DNA of 64,000 bases. Origin: Platanthera guangdongensis (lineage: Eukaryota; Streptophyta; Magnoliopsida; Asparagales; Orchidaceae). The stretch lies in assembly GCA_039583875.1 (NCBI GenBank), contig CM077155.1, forward strand, positions 8,172,043-8,236,042. The letters are read 5' to 3'. The notes under the pieces are model-generated. The model was not told where the DNA came from and did not search any database. It worked only from the letters and a program-made list of their open reading frames with translations. The position numbers and the translations under genes are program-made. Shown here piece by piece: positions 21,382-32,267 of the stretch. The stretch's first letter is position 1. Every line of letters begins with the position of its first letter.

Positions 21382-22964
21382 TGAGTACATTGGTCTCAAT
21401 GTACTTGTTTTGAAAAAGTCTTCTCAGCTCAATGATATACACATTGTTATATTTGATGGATGTTAAGTTTATGTGTGCAGGTAAATACAGCTAAGTACAA
21501 TGTGTCGAGACACTCAGGACTAGTGTCGACACACATTGAACAAGTTGCGTCGAGACAAAGAAAAGCTGTGTCGACACTAAGGAAAACTGTGTCAACACAC
21601 CGTGTCGAGACTAAAGACAACTGTGTCAACACTCAGGACTAGTGTTGACACACTATATTCAAGCTGTGTCGAGACTGAAGACAACTATGTCGACAATCAG
21701 GACTAGTGTTGACACACTCTTTTACTCTATGTCGAGACTAAAGACAACTATGTCGATACACAGGACTTGTGTCGATATATTTCACATAAGTTGTGTCGAG
21801 ACAAGTTGAAGAGCTATGTAGACACATTCAGAAGTTTGTCGACACCACTACAAGAGCAGTGTCGACTCACAGGACTTGTGTCGACACATTTAACAGCCAA
21901 GGTTCAACATTTCAGCAAACATGTTTCCTAAGTACAGAGATTAAGATGGAGGTACTAACAACTGTCAGAACTGTCAGAACTATCAGATGTCAGTTATTAA
22001 CCGGATCAGCCGGTTACTCCTATCACACATATTTTAAGGAATCTAATCTTCAAAAAAGCAGGATCTGATTGGAAGAAGTGAGAAAGAAAAAGAGGAAGAA
22101 GCAACACAATTTTGTGAAGACAAAAGTTTGAAGCATCAGCTATAATTTATAAGGTGGAGAGAGGTCTGATCAAGAATCATCTTCAACATCTCTCCAGCCT
22201 AGATCAATCCTAATTTTTACTTCAAGAAGCTTTGAAAAGCTAAGAAGGGTTGATCAGATCTATTTTGACAAAGATCAAAGGAAGCACATTCATCAAGATC
22301 AAATCAAGAAGCTGTTACTCAGATCTCTCTTGCTGGGTGATATTTTATAATTCTATTTTCCTTTGCCTACTTTTATTGTAAGATCTACCTATAGATCTGA
22401 GTGAAGGAGAACTATTCTCATTCTATTTGTAAACCTGTGTTATAAAGCTGAGGTAGGGCTGTGATTGCTTGAGGTAGGAGAAGTTAGAAATTCTCTGAGA
22501 TGTAGGGCAGGTGTTGCCTGAGAAGTAGGAGTGTGAATTCATTCTGAGGTAGAGTTCTTGGGAAGAACTTGAGGTGTAGGATCTTGGTGATCTGAGTGGT
22601 AAGACATGTATAGTCTGAGTTGTATGAGTCGGGTGGGCTCTGAGCTGTAAGATCTAAGGATTTGAGTAAAGGAAAGAGAATAAGTTTGGCCGAATCTAGT
22701 TCATTGCTAGATAGGCGAAGGGGGAAAGTGGATGTACCAATAAATTGGGGAACCACTATAAATATGTGTGCATTGTGCTGTGTGTGCTGATTTGTTGTGT
22801 TGTGTTTATTTTCCTAATTACTGTTAAGTCTATCTTGATTATCTGACTGAATTATTAATAATAAACAAAGTAATACTCTAATCACTTAAAAAGGGGTGCC
22901 ATAATTTAAATTGGACATATTCACCCACTCTAGGTCATTAGTAATTATAATGTAAACATTTACA
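21382..22964 (+). repeat. Sirevirus-like 3' LTR
   Basis: It starts TGAGTACATTGG and ends near AATGTAAACA (22958) or TTTACA (22964). The length of about 1.6 kb fits a long Sirevirus-type LTR. It contains the palindrome array (21501-21890), then an AT-rich TATAATTTATAAGG promoter-like motif at about 22140-22155, then a transcribed-type region with GAGGTAGG and GTGTAGG motifs. The exact right end cannot be fixed because no 5' LTR is available and the adjoining copia is truncated. Confidence 0.6.
21501..21890 (+). repeat. Array of TGTCGACA-type palindromes in the Sirevirus LTR
   Basis: About 18 copies of GTGTCGAC or GTGTCGAGAC, spaced about 20-25 bases, often arranged as CAGGACTAGTGTCGACAC. Each is a short CpG-containing palindrome. 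Several are decayed by CG to CA or TG changes. Confidence 0.9.
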
Positions 22965-25346
22965 GAGCCTGACTATATCAGACCTCCGTGGAGCGAGCTC
23001 AGCAGCTGGTATAGGCACATCATCAGTGATATCCTCTATAGGCTCGTCATCAATAATGTCCTCATGATCTGGAAGTGGCTCTGTGCCCTATATCGGCTCA
23101 GGCTCTACATCTTCCTCATTATCGTCACTTACATTTATAGGAGACTCTATATCAATGTGAGAGTTGGCCTTCTCCATTTTCTTAGGATCAATAATAGTCT
23201 GATCCTCACAAAATACAACATCATGACTGTGTACAAGTTTCTTCTCAACTGGATCAAAGAACCTATAGCCAAACTCGTCGCTACGTCCATTTCCTAGAAA
23301 AATGCATTATCTGGTTTTGGAATCCAACTTCGATCTTTTATCCTGAGGTACGTGCACAAAGGCTCCACAACCAAAGACCCTCAAGTGAATATATGAAGGG
23401 TCCTTCCCATACCCGACCTTATCAGGAACATCTTCTTGTAATGCATAATTGAGAGATAGGTTGATGACGTGTGCAGTTGTGTATAAAGCCTCACCCCAAA
23501 ACATGTCAGGTAGCTTTGACTCAGACAACAAGCACCTCATCCTCTCAATTAATGTCCTATTCATTCTTTCAGCTAAGCCATTCAGCTGCGACATCTTGGG
23601 CAGAATTTTTTCATGTCTGATCCCTTGCTCTCTACAACATTCATCAAAGGGACCGATATACTCTCTCCCGTTATCAGACATGATGCATTTTAGTTTCTTC
23701 CTATATTATCTTTCCACTTCAGTGTAGAATCTCTGAAAGGTGTCGATGACCTCATCTTTGGTCTTAATAACATAGACTCAAAGTTGTATTGAATAATCAT
23801 CAATAAATATCACGAAGTAAGACCCTACTCTTATCTAGACCTTCAGTGCTCCGCAAACATCAGTGTGTACGAGCTCTAGTGGCTTGAATCTCCCGATGGA
23901 AGTATGGCTCTAGAAAGATACTCTATTTTGCTTTCCAGCCATGCAGTGGTCACATCTCTCTAACTGATGCATAAATAGATCATATATAGTCTTCTTCTTA
24001 GCGAGACATCTTAGGCCCTTCTGGTTAATATGACTCAGCCACCTATACCATAGAGATGTGGATACACCATCTCTGACAGTGTTGGCCCATGCAGCTTCAG
24101 GACTCCCCTCCATATAGTATAAACCAGTATCTTTATAAACTCTGACTACCACTAGCGACCCCTTGATAAGCTTCTAAAAATATCCACCAAAGACACTAAA
24201 GTGTTTCTCATCATCTAGCTTTCCAACTGAAAATAGGTTGAAACGAATGTCGGGTATATGTCGCACATCCTTCAGAATCAGCAAACCTCCCGTGCTCGTC
24301 TTTAGGTGCATGTCTCCCCTTCTGATGACTTTAGAGGTGTCACTGTTGCATATTTTAAGCACTCCACAGTCGTGAGTCGTGTAAGTGGCAAATAACTCTC
24401 TATTGGGGGAGACATGCGCAGAAGCACATGAGTCCACAATCCAGCTCCTATCATCGTACGAGAGTGCATCTGTGATGTCATCTCGAACAATGATGACATC
24501 GTCCTCCTCTATAGAGACGGTGGCAGCTGTATGCATATCTTTCTTATCATTTGAGGACTCTCCCTTCTTCTGGTCATTCTTCCGAGTATAACAAAACTTC
24601 TGAATATGAACCTTCTTATGCCATTAGTGACACTCCACATTCTGGTAGCGGGACCTAGACTTTCCCCTTCTTTGGCTCCTTTCATACTTCCTTTCTCTGC
24701 TTTTACTCCTACCTCTCCCCCTGAGCTCAATATAGAGGACATCAACTAGTGAAAAAGAGCATGAATGTCCTTGAGACTTCCGTCTCAACTCCTCATTCAG
24801 GATGTCACTCTTGACAATATCCATAGTAATGATGTCACCCGAAGAGGAGTTGATCAGAAAAACTCTTACCATCTCCCAAGAGTCTGGAAGAGATTTTAAT
24901 AGCCACAGTACGTTGACCTCATCCTCGAAGGTCACCTTCATTATAGTGAGGCAGTCAATGATACACTAGAACTTGTTCACATGATCCAGGATAGGGGATC
25001 CTTCTTTGTATCTGAACTTCCCCAGCTTCTTCAGTAGAAATAGTTTATTGATGCGAGTACTCTTGGAATATAATGTCTCGAAAGTTTTCCAAATGATCTT
25101 TGCATCAATTATGCTCACAACATGATTATAGACGTTCGACTCTACGAACTATCTGATGAATCCGCATAGTTTTCGGTGTTTCACCTTCCACTTATTTGGA
25201 TCTGTGTCTTTATGCATCTCCTCAATTATATGAGCATGTCAGCTATTCACAAAGATAATATCCTCCATCAGTAAGTTCCACTGGTGGTAGTTTGTGCCAT
25301 TTAGTTTCAACATTTGCTTGGAGCCTGGGCTTGACGTAAACACCAT
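22965..25346 (-). pseudogene. Truncated copia gag-PR-integrase, minus strand
   Basis: The minus-strand start ATG is at 25346 (gag with LKLNGTNYHQWNLLMED). Next come gag helices (24624-24941), a Ser/Arg-rich stretch, a decayed protease WIVDSCASAHVSPNRE at about 24440, where the usual DSG is DSC, the GAG-pre-integrase WYRWLSHINQKGL with CDHC, and the integrase core from 23681 (DNGREYIGPFDE to LNGLAERMNRTL). Several in-frame stops break gag and integrase. Reverse transcriptase and RNaseH are missing because the sequence stops at the Sirevirus LTR. The Sirevirus may have inserted into this older copy. Confidence 0.8.
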
Positions 25347-25537
25347 CGTGTTTGGTCAATGATCGGACTGACCTCAGTTCTCTGAGCTGACTATTTCAAA
25401 TAAAAGGAATCAAAGAGGATAGAGAGTGAACCAATGGTCTTCACCTACCACACCCGATCAATAACCCTAAATATCCAATCGACTCATCTTGAATCTCAGA
25501 CAAGTCAGCTTGATAACCGCTCTAATAATGAACCTCC

Positions 25538-25550
25538 CTCTGATATCACT
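25538..25550 (-). promoter_or_regulatory. Primer binding site of the truncated copia
   Basis: The minus-strand sequence GTGATATCAGAG directly follows the LTR end. It is one base off the common TGGTATCAGAG complementary to plant initiator-Met tRNA. Confidence 0.7.
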
Positions 25551-26307
25551 TGTTGGTCTAGAGAGCACGCAAACCTGACCAGAGCACCTGCAAAATAGTT
25601 ACAGGAAGTACACGCATGACCGCTTAGTGGTATACCGATACACAAACAAAGTACAAAACAAGAATAATAAAAGTGACACAAGGATTTAACATGGAAACCC
25701 AATAGGGTGAAAACCACAGGACGATCAGAGTCCAACCCGAAAAGCCTCCACTAAAATGTATGAAACAATAGACAATTACAATGCTTTCTCTCCTCGATCC
25801 TTATAAGATTTTTACCAGCTTCACACTACATAATACAATAAATAGTAACAGAAAAACTGCAAGTTACAGATAGCGGCAGACAAGACGGATTACACAAATC
25901 CTCTCGAAGATGCCTTTTTGAATGATTGCCCAAATCTGCTCCAGATTCAATCCGTGTAGCCGAAGTACTCCTCGTTAACGTCGTACAATGCTGTCTGAAA
26001 GCTCTCTCAAACTAAGACGATCGCCACAAAGGTCTCTATAGAAATGTTTCACTGCATGAGTTTGGAGAGAAGTGAATGTTTTACCCCTCCTCATTCATCC
26101 CTATTTATAGGGCAAAAACCAAAGAGATAGATGTGGTAAATGACATGTGGATGAAGCTTTCATGAAACTTTCTTTGGTCAAAAACACATATTGGTTTAAA
26201 GGTCAAATGCGGCTTCTCCTTTTCACACTTGTTATGAAACGCATGCTTGAAAAACATGATCAAAGTTGGCTAGCCTCTTTCACACTTAGGAGGAAATTAT
26301 CTTAACA
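25551..26307 (-). repeat. 5' LTR of the truncated copia
   Basis: On the plus strand it starts TGTTGGTCTAGAG next to the primer site. The minus-strand TATA box CCCTATAAATAG lies at about 26096-26108. The outer end near CTTAACA (26307) is a guess from the expected CA, since no second LTR is available. A related diverged stretch may lie at 42901-43130. Confidence 0.55.
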
Positions 26308-26624
26308 AAGCCACCTCAAGCCCTTCCGTGCAACTGCAAGACACCAAAAGCGTGCCCCCACCCGCGCATGGCCGCGGGTCACGCATAAAAGTAAAATACA
26401 TAGGAAAATAGACACAAAATAAGAGTAAAACACATCAAAAAATAGGGCACGCACTCGTTAAAGAAACAACTTCAAAAAATAATAACACAAAATATGAGTT
26501 ATAAACTTGGTAACAAGATGTTTGAGTTATTGCACAAGAGTCAAGAGATGTTATTCCATGAAAATTTTGAAATATAGCAAGCATGATTGACATATAGAAA
26601 AAAAAGATAACAGTCTACTCCCCC
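26308..26624. other. Unassigned AT-rich stretch
   Basis: There is no ORF, repeat or terminal structure that I can support. It contains GCATGGCCGCGGGTCACGC near 26367 and is otherwise A-rich. Confidence 0.5.
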
Positions 26625-27110
26625 GACAAAAAAAATATTCGACCGGGCAAAAAATACTCGTTCGGGTGAAAAATTTACTTTCAGGCGGAAAAATGCTTGT
26701 TTGGGCAGAAAATACGTGCCCGGGTAAAAAATCTAGCCCTAAGTATTAAATGCTAGCCAATGCGAAAAATTTGCGCCTGGGCAAAAAAAATTGTGCCCGG
26801 GCGGAAAATGCATGTTTGTGCAGAAAATACGCGATCGGGCAAAAAATTCCAGGCCCGGGCATTTAATGCTTGCTCGGGCAAAAAAAATTGTGCATGGGCG
26901 AAAAAATTTGTACTAGTGCAAAAAATTTCGCATGAGGGAAAATGTTTACCTGGGCTGAAAATGCATGTCCGGATAGAAAAATACGTGTCTGAAAGAAAAC
27001 TGTGTCCGACGAAAAATGTGTGCACGAGCGTAAATTCGTGCACAAGCAAAAAGAACCCTTGAAGAAAATGTGACCTTGCGAAAATGCGTGCTCGGGTGAG
27101 TTCATAGTTC
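26625..27110. repeat. Degenerate 20-bp minisatellite
   Basis: About 22 units of roughly 16-22 bases with consensus GGGCAAAAAATGCGTGCCC, for example GGGCAAAAAAAATTGTGCCC and GGGCGGAAAATGCATG. Unit length varies, and the last units near 27060-27110 are the most diverged. A 100-residue open frame here, rich in Lys, Ala and Cys, is a by-product of the repeat. Confidence 0.85.
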
Positions 27111-27121
27111 CGGAATGCTTA

Positions 27122-27325
27122 GGCTGCATTTGGCGCGGCTTATCGCGGCTTATTTGCTCTTGTGAGGTAGACAAAATTGTCATTTTCATACCAAAATCTT
27201 ATGCCCCAAACTAGTTTCTTTTTTTTTGTAACGGTAGCACCATTTGTCATACCAAACATACAATAACAATATTGTCCAATCTCACCGGAGCAAATAAGCG
27301 ACAATAAGTTACGCCAAACACAACC
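27122..27325. mobile_element. Tourist/PIF-like MITE (204 bp)
   Basis: The ends GGCTGCATTTGGCG and, in reverse complement, GGTTGTGTTTGGCG are imperfect terminal inverted repeats. TTA occurs on both sides (27119-27121 and 27326-27328), which is the PIF/Harbinger target duplication. It is non-coding. Confidence 0.75.
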
Positions 27326-27504
27326 TTACTCTCAAAATCTACAATAGGACCTAAATATTTGACGGAAGGTTTGTAGGTTTATTTCAATATTGATGGCTTT
27401 GGACCTAAAAGTCAATTCCACCTTAAAATCTTTTATCCCAACAACAATATTGATTTTGGTATTCTCAATGTCAATTCTTGAATACCAATAATATCAAAAT
27501 GTTC

Positions 27505-27715
27505 GAGATTATTTTGGGCTCATTTTTTTTTGTGATTACAATAACTAGAGTTTTATTAGATAGATAAAGGAAATGATTGCTTCATTTTGATTGGGACTGA
27601 TTTCTGTTAGCTTAGGGTAGAGATCCTTAACTTTGTCATTTTTAATTTCAAATATAATAGTCCATTTATGCTTGCTTCCTAATTCAAATAACAATGCAAA
27701 CATTATTTTTTTCAA
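27505..27715 (+). repeat. Dispersed repeat, copy 1
   Basis: Shares a block of about 210 bases with 51396-51600 in the same orientation, for example AAAGGAAATGATTGCTTCAT and TTTATGCTTGCTTCC. The second copy lies inside a GTTTGG-ended element. Confidence 0.8.
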
Positions 27716-28504
27716 GACCGACAAAACTGATCGAACCGATCAAATCATACCGATTTTGACATCGAACCGTCAAACCCGGTGTCGGTTCGGTCTGGAGCTT
27801 TTGAAAACCGAAGGATTATCGGTTCGGGTTTCAAGTTGTGAAAACCGATCAAACCGAACCGAATCGAGTAATGTTATTGTTGCGGCCAAACTCGACGCCC
27901 CGGTCGAACCGGATTAACTTGGACCGTCTTAGACCACGGAGCAGTCGAACGCGCACACAGTCACAAAGAAAGAAAAGTTGACAAGACAATTTTTTTAACG
28001 TGAAAAACTCGTCAACTGTGTGAAAAACCACTTGACTGGATCTGTGCTGACCAAACCTCCATTAGATCTGAGTGTTGTTACAGAGCTTTTCAGAGAACTC
28101 GAGGGCGACAAACCGCCTCTCGTTATAATTATTGGGAAGAGAGAGAAGTGCTCGGAGGGTGACAGACCATCGTTCGCAGAGCTAACAATTTATTCGGGTG
28201 ACGTGGGGAGCTATATGCTCGTTGTATTATGGAGTCCTCTGATAGTTCTTGTAAGCGGGAGCATCTTGTTGACTTGTTCTGATTTCTAGGGCTTGGAAGG
28301 TCGTGCGACGCGCTGGGTGCATCCTATCCTCTTTGAATTGTCTCTTGTTGTACTTAGAGAAGACGAGAATTGATGACTTGCTGACGCTTGGTGGGCTCGT
28401 CGCTGAGCTGAAGGCGTTGAATACTTGCAGCAGTTTTGAGAGCGGAACACATGGATGTGCGTTTGGAGGGAACTTGATGACAGAGCACGCTGAGAGCTGG
28501 CTGA
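27716..28504. other. Unassigned region with CCGAACC-type motif
   Basis: Bases 27716-27880 are rich in the motif ACCGAACCG or CGGTTCGG in both orientations, a kind of low-complexity DNA seen in many plant intergenic regions. Bases 27945-28500 contain stretches reminiscent of LTR leader DNA (AACGTGAAAAACTC) but no ends or domains that I can support. Confidence 0.45.
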
Positions 28505-28746
28505 TGGAGAGCGCGTGAGGCGCTTGTTGGAGGAAAGCGCGTAGGGAGCTCGTTGGAGGAGAGCGCACGGGGCCTTGCTGGAGGAGAGCGCGCAAAGTGC
28601 TTTTTAGAAGAGAGCGCACAGGACGCTTGTTGGCGGAGCGCGCGCGGAACGCTTGTGGGCGGAGAGCGTGCAGGGCACTTGTTGGAGGAAAGCACGTGGA
28701 GCTCTTGCAGGAGGTGAGTGCGCAAGGGGCTTGTTGGAGGAGAGCG
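28505..28746 (+). repeat. GAGCG tandem repeat, left part
   Basis: About seven units of about 35 bases based on GGAGGAGAGCGC followed by GGGCGCTTGTT. The array continues after the solo LTR at 30393-30435 (GAGCGCATAGAGCGCTTG). The LTR therefore landed inside it. Confidence 0.85.
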
Positions 28747-30392
28747 TGTTAAATTTTCACTCAACATGATCAACGAGATAGTCTGATGCCAAATTAATAT
28801 TTTCAGAGCTATCAAAATCACACCTTAATCAAGCAGAAACTAGGAAAGCAAGCTTAAGCACCAGATGCAAACAGAAGGAACAAACAGATCATATTTTTAT
28901 TAACTTCTTTACAGTGCGAGGTATACGTGGCGAGACATGATTTTGCCAGTACACAATGAAAAACAGAAAAGATTACAAGTATCAATCCGAGTGGACAGAA
29001 TCGGAGACCGCCGAGACCGCTCGAATTGCTGCTAGATGACGAATAGAACACGGAGTCCGCCGAGACCGCGAGGTCGCAAGGACACACTGTTATTCGCTGA
29101 CTGCTGCAAGCTGCCGCCGAACTGAAGAATACATCGCCTAACCGCCGAGTCCGGCGGACAGGTTATTGAACTTGGAAAAGTTGAGGCCGAGAAAACTGAC
29201 AAGATGCAGAAGCGACCTACTGATACCGCCGATTGCAAACCACAAGCTTCACTGAACCTGACCGAAGTCAGAATAAAACTCCTGGCTCCACAGTGCTAGC
29301 TGTGCAACCTTTAAACAGCAACCAGATAACTCTTTTCAAACCGCGCGGACAAGAAAATCGAAGCCGCAGCAATTAACCAAGTCTCAACTTACTATTCACT
29401 CAGTTACTGTAGACGTGTCGGAGGGTCTATTTATAGGCGGGGTGAGGAGTGTCGTCACCGCCCTAGTGAATAGAGTCACCACCCCAGCTCGCAACTAGCA
29501 CAACCCAGTCCGCCGAGTCCGCAAGGACTTGGTCGGACTCCAACCAACTCGCCAGGCGCCAAGACAAGGACAGTCCACCGCCAGCAGGACATCGCGCCAG
29601 TCCGCACACATAGTAGCACGCAGACACAACAACATCCCATACACTGCGTCAGTCCGCATGCTACATGCGGACACGGCACCAGCCCGCACTGCTTGCAAGC
29701 ACTGCACCAGTCCGCCACACTGCACATCATACGGACATAGCCATAGCCCATATTGCATCAGTCTGCACGCCATACACGGACATGACGATAGTCTGCAAAG
29801 CTCGAGAACAATGCCTCAACCCTCCACGAGTCCGCGACCAACAGGCAGATCACCCGGTCAACAGCGGACTCTGCGGCCACTGCAACAACCCGCCGCACAA
29901 GTCCACGACCAACAGGCAGATCGCTCGATCAACAACGGACTTTGCGAATACACTGGACTTGTCACAGATTGTGACCAAGTCCACCAAACGAACAAAGAGC
30001 CTGGCGCGAGCTCGGCGGCCAAGGCCCCAGTCCTCCAGCTCCCAAGGTAGATCGCCAAAGCTCCACCAGAGCAAGGCAGAACTCGCAAGCTCCAACTCGC
30101 ACAACAGCCAAGCCAGCAGCCAACTGCCGGACTCGCAACCAGTCCACGCAGTCAGCAGATAAGCTCCAATACTGCAAACCAAACTGGCTATAAGCCAGAT
30201 CGCAGAAGCAGGCAGACTCCAATCCAAGTTCGCCCAGCAAGGCGAACTCCATTTCTATCCGCATGGATACCTCCATAAACACATCAGGCCGCCATCACCA
30301 GATCGCCAGCCTGCTCCATCAGTCCGCATGGACAGTCCGCCCAAGCCGTCAGGTCTGCCTGATCACCCACTTCCACTTCATAAATTTCAACA
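28747..30392 (-). repeat. Solo copia LTR, minus strand, with TSD GAGCG
   Basis: The plus-strand ends are TGTTAAATTTTC and TAAATTTCAACA. Reverse-complemented, it begins TGTTGAAATTTATGAAGTGG, the same start as the LTRs of the copia at 30436. TSD GAGCG occurs at 28742-28746 and 30393-30397. The minus-strand TATA box CTATAAATAG is at 29431-29440. The far end (28750-28930) clearly matches the 5' LTR end at 31930-32143, while the middle is strongly diverged. No internal domain remains, so LTR-LTR recombination is likely. The AGTCCGC motif is dense. Confidence 0.85.
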
Positions 30393-30435
30393 GAGCGCAT
30401 AGAGCGCTTGCATGAGGTGAGTGCGTGGTGCGCTT

Positions 30436-32143
30436 TATTGAAATTTATGAAGTGGAAGTGGTTGACGGGACAGGCCGGGCGGCCTGGGCGGATAGCGTTG
30501 GCGGACTAGGCGGACTGGGCGAATTGGGCGGACTGGGCGGACTGCTGTGTGCGGCCTGGTGGAAAGTCTAGTGGAAGCCGGCTGTCCTGAGCGGGTTGTA
30601 CGAGTGAAGTCCGCGGACTATGAGGCCTGTTATCTGCGGATAGGGCGTTGGCTGTTTGGTTTAGCCAAGGAGCGGCCTGAGCGGATTGAGGCTTGCGGAC
30701 TGGTGCTTTGCTCAGTGGCCGTGGTGCAATCTTGTGCTTAACGGCGGTTTGGCTCATGTCCGCGGGAAGCTTGCGGAATGGCGTGTCCGCGGTATGGGCT
30801 GTTGCGGATTGGGCTTAGATCTTGGCTGAGGCCTTGTCGAGCTCTGGTGTTACAGCAGGTGCTTTGCTGTGGAGGTCTATGGCGGACTGGTGAGTGGAGT
30901 CCGGCAGATGGCCATTGCGTCGGACAGTTTGCGAGGTTCTAGCAGACTCTGCTGTTACTCAGGAGTGTGGCGGTCTGTTTGATGGTTGGCGGACAGGAGT
31001 TTATGTCCGCCGTACTCGCGGTTGGCCTTTGGTGCTTTACTGGACTTGGTCACATTCTGTGACAAGTCCAGTGTGTCCGCTGTATCCGCTGTATCCGCCA
31101 AGTCCGCTGTGACCGGGCGGACTGTTGCCTCACTCTGCCTTTGGTCGTGGACTTGTAGCGGATGGAGGCTTGAGTCTTGTTCTATGCGGACTGCCTCGGG
31201 TTTGTGCGGACAGCCATTGAAGAGGGTTGTTGTCCTGCAGTGGTTAGAGGCTTTGCGGGCTGATGCCTTGTTTGTATAGTTTGGGCGGACTGATGAGGGT
31301 TCGCCAAAGTTGCATTGCTCCTGACGGTTTATTCCTTGGTATCCGGCTAAGTCCTTGCGGACTCGGCGGACGGTGTTTTGTTATCGCGCGGGCTGGGGCG
31401 GTGTCTCTATCTCTAGGGCGGTGACCACACTCCTCACCTCGTCTATAAATAGGACCCCCTAGTAGGTCTACAGTACCTGAGTGAACAGTAAGTTGGGTTC
31501 GACGAGGTGCTGCGGTCTCAGTTTTTCTGTCCGCGCGGATTGATTCAGAGTTAACTTTGTGTTGTGTGCAGGTCACGCGGGTAGCTTCAAGGAGATAGGA
31601 GTTTGGCTGTGACTTCGGTCAAGTACTTGGAAGTTGTGCGGTCTCTGCGGATTCAGCAGGAGGTCGCTCTGCGGCTTGTCAGCTCTGTTTCAACTTTGCC
31701 AGCTTCAATAACCTGTCCGCCGGTCTCAGACGGGTAGGCGGTTGTTCCTCAGTTCATCAGCAGGAGGCGAATAACGGTGTGTCTGCGCGGCCTCGCAGCT
31801 TCGGCGTACTCCATGGCTATTTGGCGGATTGCAGTTTAAGTTTGGGCGATCTCAGTGGACTCGGCGACCTCGGCGGTCTCGGCGGATTCCGGTGCTGTCC
31901 GCCCGGCTTGTGTTTGGTGCTTTCTGTTTACAGCTTTTTATACTAGCGAAATCATGTCTCGCTACGTATACCTCATTTTGTAAAGAAATTAAATGAATAT
32001 AAGATCTGCTTGTTCTTCCATGTGCTTGGTGTGTTGAGCCTGCTTCCTGAGTTTCCGCTAGATCAACGTGTGAACTAGGTAGTCCCAAAGATATTAATTT
32101 GGCGTTTGGGCTATCTTGCTGACCAACTTGAGAAAATTTAACA
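30436..32143 (+). repeat. 5' LTR of the copia element
   Basis: 1708 bases. The expected TG start reads TA. Near the start, at about 30485-30545, is a 9-10 bp minisatellite GGGCGGACT. The TATA box TATAAATAG is at 31443-31451. The end AAAATTTAACA directly abuts the primer site. Confidence 0.88.
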
Positions 32144-32155
32144 TGGTATCAAAGC
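32144..32155 (+). promoter_or_regulatory. Primer binding site
   Basis: TGGTATCAAAGC differs by one base from the complement of plant initiator-Met tRNA, the usual copia primer. Confidence 0.85.
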
Positions 32156-32267
32156 GAGGTTCAGTTGCTTGAGCGGTCGTCAACCAGTGTTGTGCTCTGT
32201 GTTTGAGTGATGATCAACCTGTGTTGGTGCTCTGTGCTTCTGAAGGCTTATCCAAGCAGGTGTTGCA

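Larger units (their letters stand above)
5998..22964 (+). mobile_element. Sirevirus-like copia element, 3' part, interrupted by a Tat insertion
   Basis: The visible parts are 5998-6620 and 19709-22964. Support for the Sirevirus lineage: a long ORF with coiled-coil character downstream of where pol would be, two copies of the polypurine tract AGGGGGAGA (6302-6310 internal, 21369-21377 next to the LTR), and a 3' LTR of about 1.6 kb with a palindrome cluster. Repeated polypurine tracts and LTR palindromes are described for Sireviruses. The 5' LTR, gag and pol are not in the window. They were either on the far side of the gap or lost in scaffolding. Confidence 0.6.

Noticed and set aside
21501..21890. 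Regular short repeats that could suggest a CRISPR array
   Set aside because: Units are short degenerate palindromes with related spacers, inside a plant LTR next to a polypurine tract.
26760..27062. 100-residue Lys/Ala/Cys-rich ORF as a candidate small secreted protein
   Set aside because: It is read from the 20-bp minisatellite. There is no signal peptide and the opposite strand is also open.
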